Positions 6,739 to 12,646 of a DNA stretch of 14,860 nt are shown one piece after another. Each line of letters starts with the position of its first letter. Position 1 is the stretch's first letter. The translations under genes and the position numbers were made by a program. Origin of the DNA: Nitrososphaera sp. (GTDB lineage: Archaea > Thermoproteota > Nitrososphaeria > Nitrososphaerales > Nitrososphaeraceae); contig JAICPK010000006.1 of the NCBI GenBank assembly GCA_025929855.1, positions 1 through 14,860 on the forward strand, written 5' to 3'. The notes under the pieces are model-generated. The model worked only from the letters and a program-made list of their open reading frames with translations. It made no database searches and was not told the origin of the DNA.

Positions 6739-7230
6739 TTGAAGAAGGATGCGATCCAGCTAATCAAGAGGCTCAGGCTCAAGAAGCACCCAGAAGGGGG
6801 CTACTTCAAGCAGACATACATTGCAGACACAATAGTAAACCTTGTAGGGTATGACAAGCCACGATGCATTTCAACAGCGATCTACTACATGCTAGTTGGC
6901 GACCAGTTTTCAGCTTTTCACAGAATTAAGTCGGATGAATTGTGGCATCATTACATTGGAGGCTCGCTAACACTGTATGCAATAGCTAATGGAAAATTGT
7001 CCAAAATCAAAATGGGAAAGAGCAGGGGCGAAGCGCCTCAAATTGCTATAAAGGCAAACACATGGTTTGCTGCCTCACTCAACGATAAGAAATCATACTG
7101 TCTGCTTGGTTGCACAGTATCGCCTGGCTTTGATTATAGTGACTGGGAGCTTGGTAAAAGGAATGAGCTTATCAAGATGTATCCTCAACACAGGACAATC
7201 ATTGAAAGATATACAGCAACCATTGTTTAA
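6739..7230 (+). CDS. DUF985 (cupin_5) family protein
   Basis: The protein is 163 residues from TTG at 6739, near the usual family size. The family signature KKHPEGGYFKQTY (15-27) is followed by cupin strands with WHHY (69-72), where histidines could bind a metal, and a C-terminal PGFDYSDWELG (129-139) typical of DUF985. Members are small beta-barrel cupins, some proposed to be sugar epimerase-like or lyase-like, but the reaction is not known. The frame stays open to a TTG at 6670, giving 186 residues; that N-terminal extension has no family similarity. It lies 17 bases before queC on the same strand, so it may be cotranscribed with the preQ0 genes. Whether it has a role there is unknown. Confidence 0.82.
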   Translation: MKKDAIQLIKRLRLKKHPEGGYFKQTYIADTIVNLVGYDKPRCISTAIYYMLVGDQFSAFHRIKSDELWHHYIGGSLTLYAIANGKLSKIKMGKSRGEAPQIAIKANTWFAASLNDKKSYCLLGCTVSPGFDYSDWELGKRNELIKMYPQHRTIIERYTATIV

Positions 7231-7247
7231 TAGTCGCAAGATCAATT

Positions 7248-8015
7248 TTGATCGCGTTGCCTACCCCCAATACTACAAGGCCAACAGCAGTTTGCATTGT
7301 AAGCGGAGGACTTGACTCAGTGTGCTATGCTGCTTCACTTGCAGCAAACGGTGGCTATGATTTGTATTTATTGACGTTTGCATACGGCCAACGAGCAGAA
7401 CGCGAAATTGAGCGTTCGCGTTACTTTGCCAAAGTGCTAAATGCAAAAGACCACAAGGTAGCGGATATAGGCTTTATGAAATCACTCTACAGCAACAGCA
7501 ATGCCTTGACAGATGGCTTGCAAGAACTGTCACAAGAATTTTCACAGAGCTTAGTCGTTCCTATCCGCAATGCGGTGTTTCTGACAATAGCGGCTGCATG
7601 GGCTATGAGCATCAATGCTAAGGTTGTTGCCTATGGTGCACACATCGGTGACACTCTGCATTACCCTGATTGCCGGCCTGCCTTTGTCAGTGCAATGACA
7701 GAAGCTCTCAACACAGCTGAGTCAGACAGCATCCTGTCGGGTTTGCGGCAGCAAATAATGATACTATCACCGGCCGTCATGGGACTTGACAAATCTACTT
7801 TGGCTAAGACAGGCTACAAGATATTGGGCGACAAGATATTCCACACATGGAGCTGCTACTCTGATGGTATTAAAGTGGATAGAGATTATTTGCACTGCGG
7901 CCGGTGCGAATCGTGTATAAATAGGAAAAATGCATTTACCAGTGCTCAAATAGAGGACAAGACTCAGTATGCAACAGAAAACCACACCGGGCTCAACTAC
8001 AACAAAGCTAAGTGA
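7248..8015 (+). CDS. queC: 7-cyano-7-deazaguanine (preQ0) synthase QueC
   Basis: QueC turns 7-carboxy-7-deazaguanine into preQ0 with ammonia and two ATP-consuming steps; in archaea preQ0 feeds archaeosine at G15 of tRNA. The 255-residue protein has the PP-loop SGGLDS (19-24), a typical core with FAYGQR (44-49) and VVPIRNAVFL (103-112), and the zinc site C203, C217, C220, C223 (CGRCESC). It is a plain QueC without the extra glutaminase domain of Gat-QueC. Two TTG codons compete as start: 7248 and 7257. A TTTAATAG box over the stop codon of the cupin gene (7226-7233) lies 27.5 bases before 7257, which favours the second if an internal promoter is used. The last 47 bases overlap queE. Confidence 0.92.
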   Translation: MIALPTPNTTRPTAVCIVSGGLDSVCYAASLAANGGYDLYLLTFAYGQRAEREIERSRYFAKVLNAKDHKVADIGFMKSLYSNSNALTDGLQELSQEFSQSLVVPIRNAVFLTIAAAWAMSINAKVVAYGAHIGDTLHYPDCRPAFVSAMTEALNTAESDSILSGLRQQIMILSPAVMGLDKSTLAKTGYKILGDKIFHTWSCYSDGIKVDRDYLHCGRCESCINRKNAFTSAQIEDKTQYATENHTGLNYNKAK

Positions 8016-8709
8016 AATATTCACAAGCATTGAAGGAGAGGGTATACTTTTTGGCACCAAAACGATGTTTGTGAGGCTGGCAGGCTGTCCATTTAAATGC
8101 CACTGGTGCGACACACCCTATGCCCTCCCAATGGACAGCGGGATTAATTATTCCGTTGGGGAAGTAAAAGAGATTATAATAAAGAGCCTTCAGCCAAACA
8201 CATATAAGATTAATTTCACAGGTGGCGAGCCACTGGTTCAGTACGAAGCAGTTCTCGAGCTAGCAAAATTCGTCAGACAAAAAGGCTTAAGGGTATACCT
8301 AGAGTCGTCTTGCTATGACGCTGTGAGGTTTTCTAAGGTCTTGCCTTACATCGACATATGTAAGGTCGAGCTTAAGCTAAGAGATTCCAAGATAGTAAAT
8401 GAAAAACAGTACTGCAACCTGCTAAAGAATGAACTTGAGTGCCTAAGGCAGGCAGTCAACAGCTCCAAAACTACCTATATCAAAGTAGTAGTAACAAATT
8501 CGTCAAACCTTAAGGAATTCAAAGATATAGTGTGTGAAGTGTTCAGAATCGTCAAACCGTCCGAGCTAGCAGGATTTATAATACAGCCAAGTTATAGAGT
8601 TGACGAGCCAACATTGGATGTGCTTTTTGGCTTTTACGATGCTGTTTACCCTATGTACGATCAGGTGCGCATTGTACCACAATTACACAAGATTATAGGA
8701 GCTAGGTAA
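7969..8709 (+). CDS. queE: 7-carboxy-7-deazaguanine synthase QueE
   Basis: QueE is the radical-SAM enzyme that contracts 6-carboxytetrahydropterin to 7-carboxy-7-deazaguanine, the substrate of QueC. The 246-residue protein has the cluster motif C40-x3-C44-x2-C47 (GCPFKCHWCDTPY), the family-specific SEIFTSIEGEG (15-25) that precedes it, and TGGEP (84-88) for S-adenosylmethionine binding. The ATG at 7969 lies inside the end of queC in another frame; no other usual start codon occurs between it and the conserved SEIFTSIEGEG, so the 47-base overlap appears real. Translation is likely coupled to queC. folE follows after 9 bases. Confidence 0.94.
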   Translation: MQQKTTPGSTTTKLSEIFTSIEGEGILFGTKTMFVRLAGCPFKCHWCDTPYALPMDSGINYSVGEVKEIIIKSLQPNTYKINFTGGEPLVQYEAVLELAKFVRQKGLRVYLESSCYDAVRFSKVLPYIDICKVELKLRDSKIVNEKQYCNLLKNELECLRQAVNSSKTTYIKVVVTNSSNLKEFKDIVCEVFRIVKPSELAGFIIQPSYRVDEPTLDVLFGFYDAVYPMYDQVRIVPQLHKIIGAR

Positions 8710-8718
8710 AAAGAAAAT

Positions 8719-9300
8719 ATGACAACAGACAAGAAAAATATCAACAGAAAAAAGGTTGCCAAGCTTGTCAGGCAATTATTGATAGAGCTTGGCGAGAACC
8801 CTGACAGGGAAGGTCTTGCAGGTACTCCAAACAGGATAGCTGACATGTATGAAGAGATATTTGGAGGCTATAGGATGGATGCCCAGCTGGATGTCAGCTT
8901 TTCAGAAGAGACAGAGGCTGTCATTGCAAAAGACATACAGTTCTACAGCATGTGCGAGCATCACATGCTGCCATTCTTTGGAAAGATACATGTTGCCTAT
9001 ATTCCATCTGGCAAGGTATTTGGGGTATCGAAACTGGTAAGGTTGGTTGAAAAGTATTCTCGTCGACTCCAGATACAAGAGCGGCTTACAAAGCAGATAG
9101 CCGATGAGCTTGTACGGATGGGAGTAAAGGGTGCGCTGGTGATAGCAGAGGGTGAACACCTTTGTATGAAGATGCGTGGCGTTCGCAACGACAGTTCGAT
9201 CACAACTATAGCACATCGTGGAATAATAGAGAAGAAAGAGGTTCGTGAACAGGTACTTGCGCTTATCTATAACCCTAAGTCTGAAATATCTAGGTTGTAA
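8719..9300 (+). CDS. folE: GTP cyclohydrolase I, FolE type
   Basis: FolE opens GTP and rearranges it to 7,8-dihydroneopterin triphosphate, the first step towards preQ0 and also towards pterins. The 193-residue protein carries the zinc site C79 and H82 (in CEHHMLPF) and C149 (HLCMKMRG), the SKL motif at 104-106 and RRLQIQERLT (115-124). These are marks of the classical IA enzyme rather than the MptA/FolE2 form used by many archaea. It begins 9 bases after queE, so its product probably goes mainly to archaeosine. The next enzyme, QueD (6-carboxytetrahydropterin synthase), is not in the window. Confidence 0.94.
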   Translation: MTTDKKNINRKKVAKLVRQLLIELGENPDREGLAGTPNRIADMYEEIFGGYRMDAQLDVSFSEETEAVIAKDIQFYSMCEHHMLPFFGKIHVAYIPSGKVFGVSKLVRLVEKYSRRLQIQERLTKQIADELVRMGVKGALVIAEGEHLCMKMRGVRNDSSITTIAHRGIIEKKEVREQVLALIYNPKSEISRL

Positions 9301-9308
9301 GGATCAGC

Positions 9309-9326
9309 TTCTTCTTTTTGGAAGAA
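9309..9326 (+). terminator. Hairpin with T-rich loop after folE
   Basis: TTCTTC pairs with GAAGAA around a TTTTTG loop, 8 bases after the folE stop. The T run resembles archaeal termination signals, but the stem is only 6 bp. The role is inferred. Confidence 0.3.
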
Positions 9327-9613
9327 TGAGCATCATACATGAGTTCCACTAGTCATACACAATATATCTCTTCTATCCATTTTATCACTCTCAGCTCTAC
9401 TTTGTTGATTCCAGTAAGGTATCGAAACATCACGTACAATAACGGCTATTGCAAGATTAACTAACTGCTAGAAAATCATCAAGGATTTCTTAAAACTCAT
9501 CTTCATGCAACTGTCGATATTTAGTCTTGTGTCTGCGGGATGACTTGCGCAAAAAATATTTACATAGTATCCCCACAGGGTAGAGTGGTAATTAGCAGAC
9601 GACAGACTCACAT
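9327..9613. other. Gap between folE and the CAP-domain gene
   Basis: This stretch of about 290 bases holds no convincing gene. A minus-strand frame (9468-9749) has no recognisable features and runs into the CAP gene. Two AT-rich boxes could be promoters: AATATATC near 9361, and AAAAAATATTTACATAG at 9551-9567. The latter predicts transcription from about 9585, roughly 30-40 bases before the coding region of the CAP gene. A GTG at 9585 leads only into a ten-codon frame that stops at 9615-9617. Confidence 0.4.
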
Positions 9614-9625
9614 ATAGACTGCATA

Positions 9626-10747
9626 GTGTGTGGACACAGGTACAGCTCATTGCTGTCGGCTTGCCCAGAGTGCGGCGTCCTGAACAATTTAATTTCTGTG
9701 CCTGTACCTCCACTAAAGAAGAAGGGCGCTGCCACTCGTAAAGTAGCAATAGGCATAGCGATTGTCATTATTGTTCTTGCAGGCACAATCTTGCTTGCTC
9801 CTGCTCTTGCCAACTTTGTACTCCAGCAGAAGGATAACCCGGCAATTACGATCCTGCAGCCGTCGAGCCAGCAGCCCAAGACTATGCCTCGCGAAGAGCT
9901 TGTACAGCATGTACTAGACAGGATAAATAAAGATAGAACTGACTTCGGCTTGCCCCCAGTCGAACTGAGCTCCAACCAGGCCGCGCAGATACATGCAGAG
10001 GATGTTTTCAGAAACAGACAGATCTCTCACTGGATGACGAATGGAGAAAAGCCCTACATGACCTACACCCAATATGACGGTGAAGGCAGTGTGCAACAAA
10101 ATGTAGCCATTGCCGGCTTTAGCCCAGAGCAGTATGAACAATGTGTCACAGATATTCTGGTGGAATGTGAAAAAGTAGAGCCACTGTCTACTCTCGAGCA
10201 GTTGCAGTATGAGATGATGTACAATGACAAAGAGTGCTGTAATGACGGCCACAGGAACAACATCCTAGATCCACGTCATACTCATGTAAGCATCGGCATA
10301 GTGTATGATCAATACTACCTTGCATTAGTCCAGAATTTCGAGAACAACTATGGCATTGACGTAGACGCGGAGGATAGCGAGATTGAGATCTCGGGCACAC
10401 TTTTGGACGGACAGCTTGACCAAATTGCCATATATTATGATGAACTGCCTAGTCGGGCAGCTTATGAGCAGAACAAGGACTTACTGTCCTATTCTGCCGG
10501 TGAGCTTGTAGCAGTAGTAGTTAAGCCGCTACCGCCCGGCTATTACTACGAATCCCTGCAGGGCTACAATCTGATCGAAGCTGATAGATGGACTGAGCAA
10601 AGCGACACTGTTAACGTCATGTTTGACCTTGCAGATGCAGTAGATAAGGATGGCACCTATACTCTGTTTGCACTTGTTAAGGACGGCGAAGAGATGTTTG
10701 ATGTCACATCATATTCCGTTTTTGTTAATTCAGAGGAAAACAATTAG
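9626..10747 (+). CDS. Zinc-ribbon, membrane-anchored CAP/SCP-domain protein
   Basis: From the GTG at 9626 the protein is 373 residues. Order of parts: a zinc ribbon (CGHRYSSLLSACPECG, residues 2-17) inside the cell; a basic stretch (31-39); one membrane helix (40-62); a Ser/Gln/Pro linker (78-90); a CAP (SCP/PR1-like) domain at 92-238 with HAED (123-126), HW (135-136), QNVA (158-161) and GHRNNIL (208-214); and a beta-rich C-terminal domain (about 250-370), perhaps Ig-like. CAP proteins are secreted and bind lipids or other proteins; some bacterial ones act near the cell wall. The zinc ribbon would need a cysteine before the start: in the same frame codon 9620 is TGC, giving C-x2-C, but no ATG, GTG or TTG lies between the stop at 9593 and that codon. 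The true start is therefore uncertain (perhaps ATA at 9614, or a base error). Confidence 0.8.
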   Translation: MCGHRYSSLLSACPECGVLNNLISVPVPPLKKKGAATRKVAIGIAIVIIVLAGTILLAPALANFVLQQKDNPAITILQPSSQQPKTMPREELVQHVLDRINKDRTDFGLPPVELSSNQAAQIHAEDVFRNRQISHWMTNGEKPYMTYTQYDGEGSVQQNVAIAGFSPEQYEQCVTDILVECEKVEPLSTLEQLQYEMMYNDKECCNDGHRNNILDPRHTHVSIGIVYDQYYLALVQNFENNYGIDVDAEDSEIEISGTLLDGQLDQIAIYYDELPSRAAYEQNKDLLSYSAGELVAVVVKPLPPGYYYESLQGYNLIEADRWTEQSDTVNVMFDLADAVDKDGTYTLFALVKDGEEMFDVTSYSVFVNSEENN

Positions 10748-10778
10748 TATATTGGATCTGATTAAAACTTGAATTATA

Positions 10779-10801
10779 AATCCTCTATTTTCTTTAGGAT
10801 T
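10779..10801 (+). terminator. Weak hairpin with T-rich loop after the CAP gene
   Basis: AATCCT pairs with AGGATT around the 11-base loop CTATTTTCTTT, 32 bases after the CAP gene stop. It could end transcription of that gene; the stem is short. Confidence 0.3.
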
Positions 10802-10828
10802 AATCATTAAGTAAATGTTTATGCAATA

Positions 10829-10836
10829 TTATATAA
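10829..10836 (+). promoter_or_regulatory. TATA box upstream of a structured gap
   Basis: TTATATAA is a good archaeal TATA match and a palindrome. Read rightwards it predicts a start at about 10859, exactly where the first arm of an inverted repeat begins. No coding frame longer than 20 codons follows. Confidence 0.4.
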
Positions 10837-10857
10837 CCACCAGAGCAAAGGAGAGAA

Positions 10858-10924
10858 GGAAGTACTAGAATAACAAGGCATCAGGACATGTCTATCTTTT
10901 TCTAGTTACTTCCGATAGATATGT
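10858..10924 (+). ncRNA. Candidate structured small RNA
   Basis: Two inverted repeats are interleaved. Arm A, GGAAGTACTAGAA (10858-10870), is complementary to TTCTAGTTACTTCC (10900-10913) over 13 bp with one bulged T. Arm B, ACATGTCTATC (10886-10896), is complementary to GATAGATATGT (10914-10924) over 11 bp with one G-T wobble. Because A' lies in the loop of B, and B in the loop of A, the two helices compete; there is no spacer between A' and B', so a full pseudoknot is unlikely. A TATA box sits 26 bases upstream. It could be a small RNA with two states or a DNA-level element. Strand is uncertain, as a minus-strand TATA-like CTTTATAT also occurs near 10940-10950. Confidence 0.3.
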
Positions 10925-10997
10925 TACCTAATAGCTGGACGATATAAAGTTAACAGAGCTTACTTGTATACATATGCTTTAGTGATTGGGGTCTTTT

Positions 10998-11270
10998 TCA
11001 AGCTCTAAATGGTCTAAATGGAACTTTTCTTATTTGTCTGCTGCCAATTGTTGTTATATCATTATTACTATTACTCTCGCCAGTCGTTACAGCACTTGTC
11101 ATCTTCTGCACATCTTCTATGTTTATGTTACTGTTATTCTTGCGAGTATGAGAGGCAAATCTTTCTTCAAAAGGTGATACTGGCACTGGGTGCTCATACA
11201 TTTTGTGGCGCTCTACTTCTGAGTGGTTTATGAAAGCCTTACCACACTTGTCACATCTTTCTATTGCCAT
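10998..11270 (-). CDS. Small C2H2 zinc-finger protein
   Basis: The 90-residue protein starts with a single classical C2H2 finger, CDKCGKAF...H-x4-H, with C6, C9, H22 and H27. A Ser/Asn-rich, charged tail follows and ends in a PFRPFRA repeat made by a TCTAAATGG duplication in the DNA (minus-strand reading of 11004-11022). Single-finger proteins like this are common in haloarchaea and thaumarchaea and may bind DNA, RNA or protein; its target is unknown. The ATG at 11270 is chosen because it begins just before the finger; the frame is open to 11357, but that extension is Lys/Arg-rich, encoded by a purine tract, and overlaps the upstream gene. It lies 49 bases after the membrane protein gene and is probably cotranscribed with it. 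Confidence 0.68.
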   Translation of the reverse strand: MAIERCDKCGKAFINHSEVERHKMYEHPVPVSPFEERFASHTRKNNSNINIEDVQKMTSAVTTGESNSNNDITTIGSRQIRKVPFRPFRA

Positions 11271-11319
11271 CTTTTTTTTCTTTCTCCCTGTTTCTCCTCT
11301 TTTTTTCTTTATTATTCTC
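11271..11319. repeat. Pyrimidine-rich tract (purine-rich on the minus strand)
   Basis: About 45 of these 49 bases are C or T on the plus strand. In the minus-strand mRNA this makes a purine-rich leader (with GAGGAGAA) just before the zinc-finger ATG. It may help ribosome binding; nothing else is seen in it. Confidence 0.45.
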
Positions 11320-11985
11320 CTAAGGGATCCTTTTTGTCTCGCCGTTGTTTCCCTCATCTTCTAGTTTCAAATCATTCAGACTCTCCATAAATTTTAGCAT
11401 ACCCTGCTGCCCTAGCCATGCTCTTGGTATATCCATTTCCAGGACAGGAAGCCTAACTATTGGATCGTGTTCAACTGCTGGAATGCCCTTTATCGCTTGA
11501 CGCATATAAGCAAATTCGTCAATATGCAAAACTGGAGAGCACCTGAAATTGATTATCGACGGATGATATAGCCTAATAAATGACTGCCATCCAATAAAGC
11601 CTAGAGCTATAGCACTACCAAATATTCCATATACGCTATTTATTGTAAATGACCCCCACATTGACATTAAAGCTGTCAGAGCAATGATGCCAAGTGCAGC
11701 TGTTGTCGCATCGGTAAATGTCTTTACATTATGTTTCACATTTCTAGAAAGTCTAACACCTACGTGTCTACTGCATTTCTTGTCTATCTTGTCCAATAGT
11801 TCTTGGTATTCATTCCATCTAGCTATTTGCTGTTCGTAGTCTATATCGGCTACCCTTTGGCTTGCTACAGTCTTAAGTTGTCGAAAAATCTTTCCTCCGA
11901 TACTGCTATTATTATTACTGCTGTCATTAATGACATTATCAAGAAAAGGATTAAGATGATATTCATCGTTTCGTCTTCTTGTCAT
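11320..11985 (-). CDS. Two-helix membrane protein, unknown function
   Basis: I do not recognise this family. The 221-residue protein, from ATG at 11985 (a TTG at 11991 is possible), has an Asn/Ser-rich N-terminus (NDSSNNNSS, 20-28), a charged, perhaps helical region (40-90), two hydrophobic helices at about 94-112 and 117-138, and a soluble C-terminal part of about 80 residues rich in charged residues. The helices are split by a short turn (GSFTINSVYG), so both ends should lie on the same side, probably inside. No catalytic motif is evident. It is followed on the same strand by the C2H2 zinc-finger gene, which suggests a two-gene unit. Minus-strand CTATAACT or ATTATAGC near 12003-12020 could be its promoter. 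Confidence 0.6.
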   Translation of the reverse strand: MTRRRNDEYHLNPFLDNVINDSSNNNSSIGGKIFRQLKTVASQRVADIDYEQQIARWNEYQELLDKIDKKCSRHVGVRLSRNVKHNVKTFTDATTAALGIIALTALMSMWGSFTINSVYGIFGSAIALGFIGWQSFIRLYHPSIINFRCSPVLHIDEFAYMRQAIKGIPAVEHDPIVRLPVLEMDIPRAWLGQQGMLKFMESLNDLKLEDEGNNGETKRIP

Positions 11986-12179
11986 AGGCAATAAGAAGTC
12001 GCTATAATCCTAGTTATAGATTTGGTAACAATTACTACGTAAATGAACTGAAAAACAATCTTCTTTTGGTGATATTACGCAGGATATTGAAGAAATTATG
12101 TCTTATTGTCCATTTTTCTTGGTAGCAGATGGATGTGCAAGTACTACATTGTGTAACATTTAGTGAACAAATTCAACCA

Positions 12180-12545
12180 TCAACTCTCCAGTGCACTTAC
12201 AGGATCAAGAGCCTGCCAGTTGTCAAGCATATAGAATAGTATCGAATAGTTACCGGTACTAAACCCGCTGTGGAAGGGCTGCAAGGTAGAAACTACAGGC
12301 AAACCCCCCTTGCATGCTGCTATCTCCTTTAGCTTTTTTATTTCATAACCTCTGATCCGTGGCACGCCAGCGCTTGACTTTACTTGAATGAACCAATATG
12401 CATTGCCGCATGTAGCGATAATATCTGCTGGCCCCCTGCTTCCTCTTGATAGAGCGACGTTCCACCCCAAAGACTTTAGATAAAGAGCCACTACATATTC
12501 GGCCTCTCGTCCAAATCTGCTCCAAGAATACAAATTAAGCTTCAT
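12180..12545 (-). CDS. PD-(D/E)XK-like nuclease, Hjc-type fold
   Basis: The 121-residue protein resembles small archaeal nucleases such as the Holliday-junction resolvase Hjc in size and motif order. It has an N-terminal acidic residue in FGREAEYVVALYLKSLGW (E14), RGSRGPADIIA with D41, then the strand FIQVKSS with Q54-V-K56. In classical members the last motif is E-x-K; here glutamine replaces the acid, a change known from some active members of the superfamily but which leaves activity open. The start ATG at 12545 fits the family; the frame is open to a TTG at 12623, which would add 26 residues. It is divergent from pepF. A role in DNA repair or recombination is likely but unproven. Confidence 0.65.
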   Translation of the reverse strand: MKLNLYSWSRFGREAEYVVALYLKSLGWNVALSRGSRGPADIIATCGNAYWFIQVKSSAGVPRIRGYEIKKLKEIAACKGGLPVVSTLQPFHSGFSTGNYSILFYMLDNWQALDPVSALES

Positions 12546-12646
12546 TCTCAGCAAGAACCCATATAGCTGTTTTTGGCTGCAATTTTTTACCTTAGACTCA
12601 ACAAGATACTTATGGGACGGCAAGATCGATAGTGCCTGTAACTCAT

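Noticed and set aside
9301..9613. C/D-box small RNA in the gap after folE
   Set aside because: A TGATGA-like box on the minus strand near 9478-9484 has no suitably spaced CTGA partner or internal boxes.
9468..9749. Minus-strand frame of 93 codons before the CAP gene
   Set aside because: It has no domain, many cysteines and aromatic residues typical of a shadow frame, and overlaps the CAP coding start.
10858..10924. H-type pseudoknot
   Set aside because: The crossing helices have no spacer between A' and B', which makes full simultaneous pairing sterically unlikely; alternative helices are the better reading.
12098..12163. Tiny plus-strand frame of 21 codons between the membrane protein and the nuclease
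   Set aside because: Too short, with no ribosome site or clear promoter spacing; I see nothing else definite in 11986-12179.
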